From Cristatella mucedo (Eukaryota > Bryozoa > Phylactolaemata > Cristatellidae): a stretch of DNA of 64,000 nucleotides. Made by a program: the position numbers and the translations under genes. The stretch is from assembly GCA_009760855.2 (NCBI GenBank), contig WPIO01000236.1:126001-190000 (forward strand), given 5' to 3'. Position 1 is the stretch's first letter. The number at the start of each line of letters is the position of its first letter. Under the pieces are notes generated by a model that was not told the origin of the DNA, did no database searches, and saw only the letters and a list, made by a program, of their open reading frames with translations. Positions 37,201 through 50,084 of the stretch are shown here, one piece after another.

Positions 37201-38248
37201 ATGTAGAAACTTCAAATCTGCATGTCGGAGCGTGCGCTGACTGACTGGCAGCAGAGTGCTGCACCATTTTTAAAGCATTTCGCACGTAAATAACACGTTT
37301 CGCACGAGTTCGCACCAGATCGCGGAATGTGTAGAAACTTCAAATCTGCATGTCGGAGCGTGCTCTGACTGGCAGCAGAGTGCTGCACCATGTTTTAAAG
37401 CGTTTTGCACGTAAATAACACGTTTCGCACGAGTTCGCAGCAGATCGCGGAATATGTAGAAACTTCAAATCTGCATGTCGGAGCGTGAGCTGACTGGCAG
37501 CAGAGTGCTGCACCATGTTTAAAGCATTTCGCACGTAAATAACACGTTTCGCACAAGTTCGCATCAGATCGCGGAATATGTAGAAACTTCAAATCTGCAT
37601 TTCGGAGCGTGGGCGCTGACTGACTGGCAGCAGAGTGCTGCACCATGTTTAAAGCATTTCGCACGTAAATAACACGTTTCGCACAAGTTCGCACCAGATC
37701 GCGGAATATGTAGAAACTTTAAATCTGCATGTCGGAGCGTGCGCTGACTGGCAGCAGAGTGCTGCACCATGTTTAAAGCATTTCGCACGTAAATAACACG
37801 TTTCGCAAGAGTTCGGAGCAGATCGCGGAATATCTAGAAAACTTACAATCTGCATGTCGGAGCGTGTGCTGACTTGCAGCAGAGTGCTGCACCATGTTTA
37901 AAGCATTTCGCACGTAAATAACACGTTTCGCACGAGTTCGCACCAGATCGCGGAATATGTAGAAACTTTAAATCTGCATGTCGGAGCGTGCGCTGACTGG
38001 CAGCAGAGTGCTGCACCATGTTTAAAGCATTTCGCACGTAAATAACACGTTTCGCACGAGTTCGCAGCAGATCGCGGAATATGTAGAAACTTCAAATCTG
38101 CATTTCGGAGCGTGCGCTGACTGGCAGCAGAGTGCTGCACCATGTTTAAAGCATTTCGCACGTAAATAACACGTTTCGCACGAGTTCGCAGCAGATCGCG
38201 GAATATGTAGAAACTTCAAATCTGCATGTCGGAGCGTGCGCTGACTGG

Positions 38249-38868
38249 CAGCAGAGTGCTGCACCATGTTTAAAGCATTTCGCACGTAAATAACACGTTT
38301 CGCAAGAGTTCGGAGCAGATCGCGGAATGTCTAGAAACTTCAAATCTGCCTGTCGGAGCGTGTTCTGACTTGCAGCAGAGTGCTGCACCATGTTTAATGC
38401 ATTTCGCACGTAAATAACACGTTTCGCACGAGTTTGCAGCAGATCGCGGAAGATGTAGAAACTTCAAATCTGCATGTCGGAGCGTGCCCTGACATGCAGC
38501 AGAGTGCTGCACCATGTTTAAAGCATTTCGCACGTAAATAACACGTTTCGCACAAGTTCGCAGCAGATCGCGGAATATGTAGAAACTTCAAATCTGCATT
38601 TCGGAGCGTGCGCTGACTGGCAGCAGAGTGCTGCACCATGTTTAAAGCATTTCGCACGTAAATAACACGTTTCGCACAAGTTCGCGTCAGATCGCGGAAT
38701 ATGTAGAAACTTCAAATCTGCATTTCGGAGCGTGGGCTGACTGACAGCAGAGTGCTGCACCATGTTTAAAGCATTTCGCATGTAAATAACACGTTTCGCA
38801 CAAGTTCGCACTAGATCGCGGAATATGTAGAAACTTTAAATCTGCATGTCGGAGCGTGCACTGACTGG
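38249..38868 (+). repeat. B-C-H-G-A block
   Basis: Five monomers of exactly 124 bp start at 38249 (B, with TTCAAATC), 38373 (C: TTTAATGC, GGAAGATG, GCCCTGACATG), 38497 (H), 38621 (CGTCAG, CATTTCGG, CTGACAG, G-like but with TTCAAATC) and 38745 (A, with CACTAG and CATGTAAAT). B-C-H matches monomers 7 to 9 of the 12-mer copy 1, which suggests a displaced partial unit. Confidence 0.8.
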
Positions 38869-40858
38869 CAGCAGAGTGCTGCACCATGTTTAAAGCATTT
38901 CGCACGTAAATAACACGTTTTGCTCGAGTTCGCACCAGATCGCGGAATATGTAGAAACTTTAAATCTGCATGTCGGAGCGTGTGCTGACTGGCAGCAGAG
39001 TGCTGCACCATGTTTAAAGCATTTCGCACGTAAATAACACGTTTCGCACGAGTTCGGAGCAGATCGCGGAATATCTAGAAACTTCAAATCTGCATGTCGG
39101 AGAGTGTGCTGACTGGCAGCAGAGTGCTGCACCATGTTTAAAGCATTTCGCACGTAAATAACACGTTTCGCACGAGTTCGCACCAGATCGCGGAATATGT
39201 AGAAACTTCAAATCTGCATGTCGGAGCGTGGGCTGACTGGCAGCAGAGTGCTGCACCATGTTTAAAGCATTTCGCACGTAAATAACACGTTTCGCACGAG
39301 TTCGCAGCAGATCGCGGAATATGTAGAAACTTCAAATCTTCATGTCGGAGCGTGCGCTGACTGGCAGCAGAGTGCTGCACCATGTTTAAAGCATTTCGCA
39401 CGTAAATAACACGTTTCGCACGAGTTCGCAGCAGATCGCGGAATATTGTAGAAACTTCAAATCTGCATGTCGGAGCGTGCGCTGACTGGCAGCAGAGTGC
39501 TGCACCATGTTTAAAGCATTTCGCACGTAAATAACACGTTTCGCACGAGTTCGCAGCAGATCGCGGAATATGTAGAAACTTCAAATCTGCATTTCGGAGC
39601 GTGCGCTGACTGGCAGCAGAGTGCTGCACCATGTTTAAAGCATTTCGCACGTAAATAACACGTTTCGCACAAGTTCGCAGCAGATCGCGGGATATGTAGA
39701 AACTTCAAATCTGCTTGTCGGAGCGTGTGCTGACTGGCAGCAGAGTGCTGCACCATGTTTAAAGCATTTCGCACGTAAAAATAACACGTTTCGCACGAGT
39801 TCGCAGCAGATCGCGGAATATGTAGAAACTTCAAATCTGCATGTCGGAGCGTGCGCTGACTGGCAGCAGAGTGCTGCACCATGTTTAAAGCATTTCGCAC
39901 GTAAATAACACGTTTCGCACGAGTTCGCAGCAGATCGCGGAATATCTAGAAACTTCAAATCTGCATGTCGGAGCGTGTGCTGACTGGCAGCAGAGTGCTG
40001 CACCATGTTTAAAGCATTTCGCACGTAAATAACACGATTTTCGCACGAGTTCGCAGCAGATCGCGGAATATGTAGAAACTTTAAATCTGCATGTCGGAGC
40101 GTGTGCTGACTGGCAGCAGAGTGCTGCACCATGTTTAAAGCATTTCGCACGTAAATAACACGTTTCGCACGAGTTTCGCAGCAGATCGCGGAATATGTAG
40201 AAACTTCAAATCTGCATGTCGGAGCGTGCGCTGACTGGCAGCAGAGTGCTGCACCATGTTTAAAGCATTTCGCACGTAAATAACACGTTTCGCACGAGTT
40301 CGCACCAGATCGCGGAATATGTAGAAACTTCAAATCTGCATTTCGGAGCGTGTGCTGACTGGCAGCAGAGTGCTGCACCATGTTTAAAGCATTTCGCACG
40401 TAAATAACACGTTTCGCACGAGTTCGCACCAGATCGCGGAATATGTAGAAACTTCAAATCTGCATGTCGGAGCGTGCGCTGACTGGCAGCAGAGTGCTGC
40501 ACCATGTTTAAAGCATTTCGCACGTAAATAACACGTTTCGCACGAGTTCGCAGCAGATCGCGGAATATGTAGAAACTTCAAATCTGCATGTCGGAGCGTG
40601 CGCTGACTGGCAGCAGAGTGCTGCACCATGTTTAAAGCATTTCGCACGTAAATAACACGTTTCGCACGAGTTCGATGCAGATCGCGGATTATCTAGAAAC
40701 TTCAAATCTGCATGTCGGAGCGTGTGCTGACTGGCAGCAGAGTGCTGCACCATGTTTAAAGCATTTCGCACGTAAATAACACGTTTCGCACAAGTTCGCA
40801 TCAGATCGCGGAATATGTAGAAACTTCAAATCTGCATGTCGGAGCGTGTGCTGACTGG

Positions 40859-41610
40859 CAGCAGAGTGCTGCACCATGTTTAAAGCATTTCGCACGTAAA
40901 TAACACGTTTCGCACAAGTTCGCATCAGATCGCGGAATGTCTAGAAACTTCCAATCTGCCTGTCGGAGCGTGTTCTGACTTGCAGCAGAGTGCTGCACCA
41001 TGTTTAATGTATTTCGCACGTAAATAACACGTTTCGCACGAGTTTGCAGCAGATCGCGGAAGATGTAGAAACTTCAAATCTGCATGTCGGAGCGTGCGCT
41101 GACTGGCAGCAGAGTGCTGCACCATGTTTAAAGCATTTCGCACGTAAATAACACGTTTCGCACAAGTTCGCATCAGATCGCGGAATATGTAGAAACTTCA
41201 AATCTGCATTTCGGAGCGTGCTGCTGACTGGCAGCAGAGTGCTGCACCATGTTTAAAGCATTTCGCACGTAAATAACACGTTTCGCACAAGTTCGCATCA
41301 GATCGCGGAATATGTAGAAACGTATAATCTGCATTTCGGAGCGTGCGCTGACTGACAGCAGAGTGCTGCACCATGTTTAAAGCATTTCGCACGTAAATAA
41401 CACGTTTCGCACAAGTTCGCACCAGATCGCGGAATATGTAGAAACTTTTAAATCTGCATGTCGGAGCGTGTGCTGACTGGCAGCAGAGTGCTGCACCATG
41501 TTTAAATCATTTCGCACGTAAACGTAAATAACACGTTTCGCAAGAGTTCGGAGCAGATCGCGGAATATCTAGAAACTTCAAATCTGCATGTCGGAGCGTG
41601 TGCTGACTGG
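40859..41610 (+). repeat. B-C-x-G-A-B block
   Basis: Starts are 40859 (hybrid: CACAAG-CATCAG front of F/G type with a full B tail ATGTCTAG, TTCCAATC, CCTG, GTTCTGACTTG), 40983 (C front, consensus tail), 41107, 41232 (G: AACGTATAATCTG, CTGACAG), 41356 (A-like) and 41481 (B-like with a 6-bp ACGTAA duplication at about 41519-41526). The hybrid first monomer shows a switch inside one copy, as expected from conversion or unequal exchange. Confidence 0.75.
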
Positions 41611-42736
41611 CAGCAGAGTGCTGCACCATGTTTAAAGCATTTCGCACGTAAATAACACGTTTCGCACGAGTTCGGAGCAGATCGCGGAATATGTAGAAAC
41701 TTCAAATCTGCATGTCGGAGCGTGCGCTGACTGGCAGCAGCAGAGTGCTGCACCATGTTTAAAGCATTTCGCACGTAAAATAACACGTTTCGCACGAAGT
41801 TCGCAGCAGATCGCGGAATATGTAGAAACTTCAAATCTGCATGTCGGAGAGCGTGCCCTGACTGGCAGCAGAGTGCTGCACCATGTTTAAAGCATTTCGC
41901 ACGTAAAATAACACGTTTCGCACGAGTTCGCAGCAGATCGCGGAATATGTAGAAAACTTCAAATCTGCATGTCGGAGCGTGCGCTGACTGGCAGCAGAGT
42001 GCTGCACCATGTTTAAAGCATTTCGCACGTAAATAACACGTTTCGCACGAGTTCGCAGCAGATCGCGGAATATGTAGAAACTTTAAATCTGCATGTCGGA
42101 GCGTGTGCTGACTGGCAGCAGAGTGCTGCACCATGTTTAAAGCATTTCGCACGTAAATAACACGTTTCGCACGAGTTCGCACCAGATCGCGGAATATGTA
42201 GAAACTTCAAATCTGCATGTCGGAGCGTGTGCTGACTGGCAGCAGAGTGCTGCACCATGTTTAAAGCATTTCGCACGTAAATAACACGTTTCGCACGAGT
42301 TCGCACCAGATCGCGGAATATGTAGAAACTTCAAATCTGCATGTCGGAGCGCGTGTGCTGACTGGCAGCAGAGTGCTGCACCATGTTTAAAGCATTTCGC
42401 ACGTAAATAACACGTTTCGCACAAGTTTCGCAGCAGATCGCGGAATATGTAGAAACTTCAAATCTGCATTTCGGAGCGTGCGCTGACTGGCAGCAGAGTG
42501 CTGCACCATGTTTAAAGCATTTCGCACGTAAATAACACGTTTCGCACGAGTTCGCAGCAGATCGCGGAATATGTAGAAACTTAAATCTGCATTTCGGAGC
42601 GTGGGCTGACTGGCAGCAGAGTGCTGCACCATGTTTAAAGCATTTCGCACGTAAATAACACGTTTCGCACGAGTTCGAGCAGATCGCGGATTATCTAGAA
42701 ACTCCAAATCTGCATGTCGGAGCGTGTGCTGACTGG

Positions 42737-42984
42737 CAGCGGAGTGCTGCACTTTTTTTAAAGCATTTCGCACGTAAATAACACGTTTCGCACGAGTTCG
42801 CACCAGATCGCGGAATATGTAGAAACTTTAAATCTGCATGTCGGAGCGTGCACTGACTGGCAGCAGAGTGCTGCACCATGTTTAAAGCATTTCGCACGTA
42901 AATAACACGTTTCGCACAAGTTCGCATCAGATCGCGGAATATGTAGAAACTTCAAATCTGCCTGTCGGAGAGTGTTCTAACTTG
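42737..42984 (+). repeat. T7 / AGAGTGTTCTAACTTG rare haplotype, site 1
   Basis: At 42753-42759 seven T residues replace CATGTTT (CACTTTTTTTAAAGC), and two monomers on, at 42969-42984, the tail reads AGTGTTCTAACTTG after CGGAG instead of CGTG...CTGG. Both rare changes recur together at 62067 and 62531. The next copy here is a C type. Confidence 0.8.
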
Positions 42985-43731
42985 CAGCAGAGTGCTGCAC
43001 CATGTTTAAAGCATTTCGCACGTAAATAACACGTTTCGCACGAGTTTGCAGCAGATCGCGGAAGATGTAGAAACTTCAAATCTGCATGTCGGAGCGTGCC
43101 CTGACATGCAGCAGAGTGCTGCACCATGTTTAAAGCATTTCGCACGTAAATAACACGTTTCGCACGAGTTTGCAGCAGATCGCGGAATATGTAGAAACTT
43201 CAAATCTGCATTTCGGAGCGTGCCCTGACTCGCAGCAGAGAGCTGCACCATGTTTAAAGCATTTCGCACGTAAATAACACGTTTCGCACGAGTTCGCAGC
43301 AGCAGATCGCGGAATATGTAGAAACTTTAAATCTGCATGTCGGAGCGTGCGCTGGCTGGCAGCAGAGTGCTGCACCATGTTTAAAGCATTCGCACGTAAA
43401 TAACACGTTTCGCACGAGTTTGCAGCAGATCGCGGAATATGTAGAAACTTCAAATCTGCATTTCGGAGCGTGTGCTGACTGGCAGCAGAGTGCTGCACCA
43501 TGTTTAAAGCATTTCGCACGTAAATAACACGTTTCGCACGAGTTCGCACCAGATCGCGGAATATGTAAAAACTTTAAATCTGCATGTCGGAGCGTGTGCT
43601 GACTGGCAGCAGAGTGCTGCACCATGTTTTAAAGCATTTCGCACGTAAATAACACGTTTCGCACGAGTTCGGAGCAGATCGCGGAATATGTAGAAACTTC
43701 AAATCTGCATGTCGGAGCGTAAGCTGACTGG

Positions 43732-44227
43732 CAGCAGAGTGCTGCACCATGTTTAATGCATTTCGCACGTAAATAACACGTTTCGCACGAGTTTGCAGCA
43801 GATCGCGGAAGATGTAGAAACTTCAAATCTGCATGTCGGAGCGTGCCCTGACATGCAGCAGAGTGCTGCACCATGTTTAAAGCATTTCGCACGTTAATAA
43901 CACGTTTGGCACGAGTTCGCAGCAGATCGCGGAATATGCAGAAACTTTAAATCTGCATGTCGGAGCGTGCGCTGGCTGGCAACAAAGTGCTGCACCATGT
44001 TTAAAGCATATCGCACGTAAATAACACGTTTCGCACGAGTTTGCAGCAAATCGCGGAATATGTAGAAACTTCAAATCTGCATTTCGGAGCGTGGGCTGAC
44101 TGGCAGCAGAGTGCTGCACCATGTTTAAAGCATTTCGCACGTAAATAACACGTTTCGCACGAGTTCGCACCAGATCGCGGAATATGTAGAAACTTCAAAT
44201 CTGCATTTCGGAGCGTGTGCTGACATG
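43732..44227 (+). repeat. C-D-E-F block, dispersed copy of 31364-31859
   Basis: Four monomers start at 43732, 43856, 43980 and 44104. Compared by eye with 31364-31859, D is identical over all 124 bases (including CGTTAATAAC, TTTGGCAC, ATGCAG and GGCTGG). C, E and F each differ at three positions: 9 of 496 in total. The copies are 12,368 bp apart with unrelated order between them, so this is a transposed or converted piece of the higher-order unit. The copy before it carries TTCGGAGCAG (B-like). Confidence 0.85.
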
Positions 44228-45466
44228 CAGCAGAGTGCTGCACCATGTTTAAAGCATTTCGCACGTAAATAACACGTTTCGCACGAGTTTGCAGCAGATC
44301 GCGGAATATGTAGAAACTTCAAATCTGCATTTCGGAGCGTGCGCTTGCTCCCAGCAGAGTGCTGCACCATGTTTAAAGCATTTCGCACGTAAATAACACG
44401 TTTCGCACGAGTTCGCACCAGATCGCGGAATATGTAGAAACTTCAAATCTGCATTTCGGAGCGTGCGCTGACTGGCAGCAGAGTGCTGCACCATGTTTAA
44501 AGCATTTCGCACGTAAATAACACGTTTCGCACGAGTTCGCAGCAGATCGCGGAATATGTAGAAACTTCAAATCTGCATGTCGGAGCGTGAGCTGACTGGC
44601 AGCAGAGTGCTGCACCATGTTTAAAGCATTTCGCACGTAAATAACACGTTTCGCACGAGTTCGCACCAGATCGCGGAATGTGTAAAAACTCCAAATCTGC
44701 ATGTCGGGGCCTGCCCTGACATGCAGCAGAGTGCGGCACCATGTTTAAAGCATTTCGCACGTAAATAACACGTTTCGCACGAGTTCGCAGCAGATCGCGG
44801 AATATGTAGAAACTTCAAATCTGCATGTCGGAGCGTGAGCTGACTGGCAGCAGAGTGCTGCACCATGTTTAAAGCATTTCGCACGTAAATAACACGATTC
44901 GCACAAGTTTGCATCAGATCGCGGAATATGTAGAAACTTCAAATCTGCATTTCGGAGCGTGCGCTGACTGGCAGCAGAGTGCTGCACCATGTTTAAAGCA
45001 TTTCGCACGTAAATAACACGTTTCGCACGAGTTCGCAGCAGATCGCGGAAGATGAAGAAACTTCAAATCTGCATGTCGGAGCGTGCCCTGACATGCAGCA
45101 GAGTGCTGCACCATGTTTAAAGCATTTCGCACGTAAATAACACGTTTCGCACGAGTTCGCAGCAGATCGCGGAATATGTAGAAACTTTAAATCTGCATGT
45201 CGGAGCGTGCACTGACTGGCAGCAGAGTGCTGCACCATGTTTAAGCATTTCGCACGTAAATAACACGTTTCGCACGAGTTCGGAGCAGATCGCGGAATAT
45301 CTAGAAACTTCAAATCTGCATGTCGGAGCGTGTGCTGACTGGCAGCAGAGTGCTGCACCATGTTTAAAGCATTTCGCACGTAAATAACACGTTTCGCACG
45401 AGTTCGCATCAGATCGCGGAATATGTAGAAACTTCAAATCTGCATGTCGGAGCGTGTGCTGACTGG

Positions 45467-45618
45467 CAGCAGAGTGCTGCACCATGTTTAAAGCATTTCG
45501 CACGTAAAAAAAACACGTTTCGCACAAGTTCGCAGCAGATCGGTTTCGCACAAGTTCGCACCAGATCGCGGAATATGTAGAAACTTTAAATCTGCATGTC
45601 GGAGCGTGCGCTGACTGG
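45467..45618. repeat. 152-bp monomer with 26-bp duplication
   Basis: TTTCGCACAAGTTCG occurs at 45518 and again at 45544, so GTTTCGCACAAGTTCGCA plus part of CAGATCG is doubled. Two further extra A residues in GTAAAAAAAACAC make up the total of +28. The first half has GCAGCAG and the second GCACCAG, so two variants are joined. Confidence 0.85.
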
Positions 45619-48221
45619 CAGCAGAGTGCTGCACCATGTTTAAAGCATTTCGCACGTAAATAACACGTTTCGCAAGAGTTCGCAGCAGATCGCGGAATAT
45701 GTAGAAATTTTAAATCTGCATGTCGGAGCGTGTGCTGACTGGCAGCAGAGTGCTGCACCATGTTTAAAGCATTTCGCACGTAAATAACACGTTTCGCAAG
45801 AGTTTGCAGCAGATCGCGGAATATGTAGAAACTTCAAATCTGCATGTCGGAGCGTGCGCTGACTGGCAGCAGAGTGCTGCACCATGTTTAAAGCATTTCG
45901 CACGTAAATAACACGTTTCGCACGAGTTCGCAGCAGATCGCGGAATATGTAGAAACTTCAAATCTGCATGTCGGAGCGTGTGCTGACATGCAGCAGAGTG
46001 CTGCACCATGTTTAAAGCATTCCGCACGTAAATAACACGTTTGGCACGAGTTCGCAGCAGATCGCGGAATATGTAGAAACTTTAAATCTGCATGTCGGAG
46101 CGTGCGCTGACTGGCAGCAGAGTGCTGCACCATGTTTAAAGCATTTCGCACGTAAATAACACGTTTCGCACGAGTTTGCAGCAGATCGCGGAATATGTAG
46201 AAACTTCAAATCTGCATGTCGGAGCGTGCGCTGACTGGCAGCAGAGTGCTGCACCATGTTTAAAGCATTTCGCACGTAAATAACACGTTTCGCACGAGTT
46301 CGCAGCAGATCGCGGAATATGTAGAAACTTCAAATCTGCATGTCGGAGCGTGCGCTGACTGGCAGCAGAGTGCTGCACCATGTTTAAAGCATTTCGCACG
46401 TAAATAACACGTTTCGCAGAGTTCGCAGCAGATCGCGGAATATGTAGAAACTTCAAATCTGCATGTCGGAGCGTGTGTTCTGACTGGCAGCAGAGTGCTG
46501 CACCATGTTTAAAGCATTTCGCACGTAAATAACACGTTTCGCACGAGTTTCGCATCAGATCGCGGAATATGTAGAAACTTCAAATCTGCATTTCGGAGCG
46601 TGCGCTGACTGGCAGCAGAGTGCTGCACCATGTTTAAAGCATTTCGCACGTAAATAACACGTTTCGCACGAGTTCGCATCAGATCGCGGAATATGTAGAA
46701 ACATATAATCTGCATTTCGGAGCGTGGGCTGACTGGCAGCAGAGTGCTGCACCATGTTTAAAGCATTTCGCACGTAAATAACACGTTTCGCACGAGTTCG
46801 CAGCAGATCGCGGAATATGTAGAAACTTTAAATCTGCATGTCGGAGCGTGCGCTGACTGGCAGCAGAGTGCTGCACCATGTTTAAAGCATTTCGCACGTA
46901 AATAACACGTTTCGCACGAGTTCGCAGCAGATCGCGGAATATGTAGAAACTTCAAATCTGCATGTCGGAGCGTGGGCTGACTGGCAGCAGAGTGCTGCAC
47001 CATGTTTAAAGCATTTCGCACGTAAATAACACGTTTCGCACGAGTTCGCAGCAGATCGCGGAATATGTAGAAACTTCAAATCTGCATGTCGGAGCGTGCG
47101 CTGACTGGCAGCAGAGTGCTGCACCATGTTTAAAGCATTTCGCACGTAAATAACACGTTTCGCACGAGTTCGCAGCAGATCGCGGAATATCTAGAAACTT
47201 CAAATCTGCATGTCGGAGCGTGGGCTGACTGGCAGCAGAGTGCTGCACCATGTTTAAAGCATTTCGCACGTAAATAACACGTTTCGCACGAGTTCGCAGC
47301 AGATCGCGGAATATGTAGAAACTTAAATCTGCATGTCGGAGCGTGTGCTGACTGGCAGCAGAGTGCTGCACCATGTTTAAAGCATTTCGCACGTAAATAA
47401 CACGTTTCGCACGAGTTCGCACCAGATCGCGGAATGTAGAAACTTCAAATCTGCATGTCGGAGCGTGGGCTGACTGGCAGCAGAGTGCTGCACCATGTTT
47501 AAAGCATTTCGCACGTAAATAACACGTTTCGCACGAGTTCGCAGCAGATCGCGGAATATCTAGAAACTTCAAATCTGCATGTCGGAGCGTGCGCTGACTG
47601 GCAGCAGAGTGCTGCACCATGTTTAAAGCATTTCGCACGTAAATAACACGTTTCGCACGAGTTTGCAGCAGATCGCGGAAGATGTAGAAACTTCAAATCT
47701 GCATGTCGGAGCGTGTGCTGACTGGCAGCAGAGTGCTGCACCATGTTTAAAGCATTTCGCACGTAAATAACACGTTTCGCACGAGTTCGCAGCAGATCGC
47801 GGAATATGTAGAAACTTTAAATCTGCATGTCGGAGCGTGCGCTGACTGGCAGCAGAGTGCTGCACCATGTTTAAAGCATTTCGCACGTAAATAACACGTT
47901 TCGCACGAGTTCGCTACAGATCGCGGAATATGTAGAAACTTCAAATCTGCATGTCGGAGCGTGCGCTGACTGGCAGCAGAGTGCTGCACCATGTTTAAAG
48001 CATTTCGCACGTAAATAACACGTTTCGCACGAGTTCGGAGCAGATCGCGGAATGTGTAGAAACTTCAAATCTGCATGTCGGACCGTGGGCTGACTGGCAG
48101 CAGAGTTCTGCACCATGTTTAAAGCATTTCGCACGTAAATAACACGTTTCGCACAAGTTCGCACCAGATCGCGGAATATGTAGAAACTTCAAATCTGCAT
48201 TTCGGAGCGTGAGCTGACTGG

Positions 48222-49092
48222 CAGCAGAGTGCTGCACCATGTTTAAAGCATTTCGCACGTAAATAACACGTTTCGCAAGAGTTCGGAGCAGATCGCGGAA
48301 TGTCTAGAAACTTTCAAATCTGCATGTCGGAGCGTGTTCTGACTTGCAGCAGAGTGCTGCACCATGTTTAATGCATTTCGCACGTAAATAACACGTTTCG
48401 CACGAGTTTGCAGCAGATCGCGGAAGATGTAGAAACTTCAAATCTGCATGTCGGAGCGTGCCCTGACATGCAGCAGAGTGCTGCACCATGTTTAAAGCAT
48501 TTCGCACGTAAATAACACGTTTCGCACGAGTTCGCAGCAGATCGCGGAATATGTAGAAACTTTAAATCTGCATGTCGGAGCGTGCGCTGACTGGCAGCAG
48601 AGTGCTGCACCATGTTTAAAGCATTTCGCACGTAAATAACACGTTTCGCACAAGTTTGCATCAGATCGCGGAATATGTAGAAACGTATAATCTGCATTTC
48701 GGAGCGTGTGCTGACTGACAGCAGAGTGCTGCACCATGTTTAAAGCATTTCGCACGTAAATAACACGTTTCGCACGAGTTCGCACCAGATCGCGGAATAT
48801 GTAGAAACTTTAAATCTGCATGTCGGAGCGTGCACTGACTGGCAGCAGAGTGCTGCACCATGTTTAAAGCATTTCGCACGTAAATAACACGTTTCGCAAG
48901 AGTTCGGAGCAGATCGCGGAATATCTAGAAACTTCCAATCTGCCTGTCGGAGCGTGTGCTGACTTGCAGCAGAGTGCTGCACCATGTTTAAAGCATTTCG
49001 CACGTAAATAACACGTTTCGCAAGAGTTCGGAGCAGATCGCGGAAATGTCTAGAAACTTTAAATCTGCCCTGTCGGAGCGTGTGCTGACTTG
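48222..49092 (+). repeat. B-C-x-G-A-B-B block
   Basis: Starts: 48222 (B, with TTTCAAATC and CATG), 48347 (C, full marks), 48471 (CAGCAG, TTTAAATC), 48595 (G: AACGTATAATCTG, CTGACAG), 48719 (A-like with CACGAG), 48843 (B with ATATCTAG) and 48967 (a second B, TTTAAATC and GCCCTG). The G-A-B succession is that of the 12-mer repeat, and the doubled B is an extra variation. Confidence 0.78.
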
Positions 49093-49340
49093 CAGCAGAG
49101 TGCTGCACCATGTTTAAAGCATTTCGCACGTAAATAACACGTTTCGCACGAGTTCGCAGCAGATCGCGGAATATGTAGAAACTTCAAATCTGCATGTCGG
49201 AGCGTGAGCTGACTGGCAGCAGAGTGCTGCACCATGTTTAAAGCATTTCGCACGTAAATAACACGTTTCGCACGAGTTCGCATCAGATCGCGGAATATGT
49301 AGAAACTTCAAATCTGCATTTCGGAGCGTGAGCTGACTGG

Positions 49341-50084
49341 CAGCAGAGTGCTGCACCATGTTTAAAGCATTTCGCACGTAAATAACACGTTTCGCAAGAG
49401 TTCGGAGCAGATCGCGGAATATGTAGAAACTTCAAATCTGCCTGTCGGAGCGTGTGGTGACTGGCAGCAGAGTGCTGCACCAATTTTAATGCATTTCGCA
49501 CGTAAATAACACGTTTCGCACGAGTTTGCAGCAGATCGCGGAAGATGTAGAAACTTCAAATCTGCATGTCGGAGCGTGCCCTGACATGCAGCAGAGTGCT
49601 GCACCATGTTTAAAGCATTTCGCACGTAAATAACACGTTTCGCACGAGTTCGCAGCAGATCGCGGAATATGTAGAAACTTTAAATCTGCATGTCGGAGCG
49701 TGCGCTGACTGGCAGCAGAGTGCTGCACCATGTTTAAAGCATTTCGCACGTAAATAACACGTTTCGCACGAGTTCGCAGCAGATCGCGGAATATGTAGAA
49801 ACTTCAAATCTGCATTTCGGAGCGTGGGCTGACTGGCAGCAGAGTGCTGCACCATGTTTAAAGCATTTCGCACGTAAATAACACGTTTCGCACAAGTTCG
49901 CATCAGATCGCGGAATATGTAGAAACGTATATTCTGCATTTCGGAGCGTGCGCTGACTGACAGAAGAGTGCTGCACGATGTTTAAAGCATTTCGCACGTA
50001 AATAACACGTTTGGTACGAGTTCGCAGCGGATCGCGGAATATGCAGAAACTTTAAATCTGCATGTCGGAGCGTGCACTGACTGG
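49341..50084 (+). repeat. B-C-x-x-G-D/A block at right edge of mixed domain
   Basis: Starts: 49341 (B-like), 49465 (C: TTTTAATGC, TTTGCAGCAG, GGAAGATG, GCCCTGACATG), 49589, 49713, 49837 (G: AACGTATATTCTG, CTGACAG) and 49961. The last is a hybrid: TTTGGTAC, GCAGCGG and ATGCAG are D marks, while TTTAAATC with GCACTGACTGG is the A tail. It stands where A is expected after G. Confidence 0.78.

Noticed and set aside
41735-41745. CAG/CTG triplet-repeat expansion
   Set aside because: Only one extra CAG unit is present here and in a few other copies, which is normal slippage, not an expanded tract.
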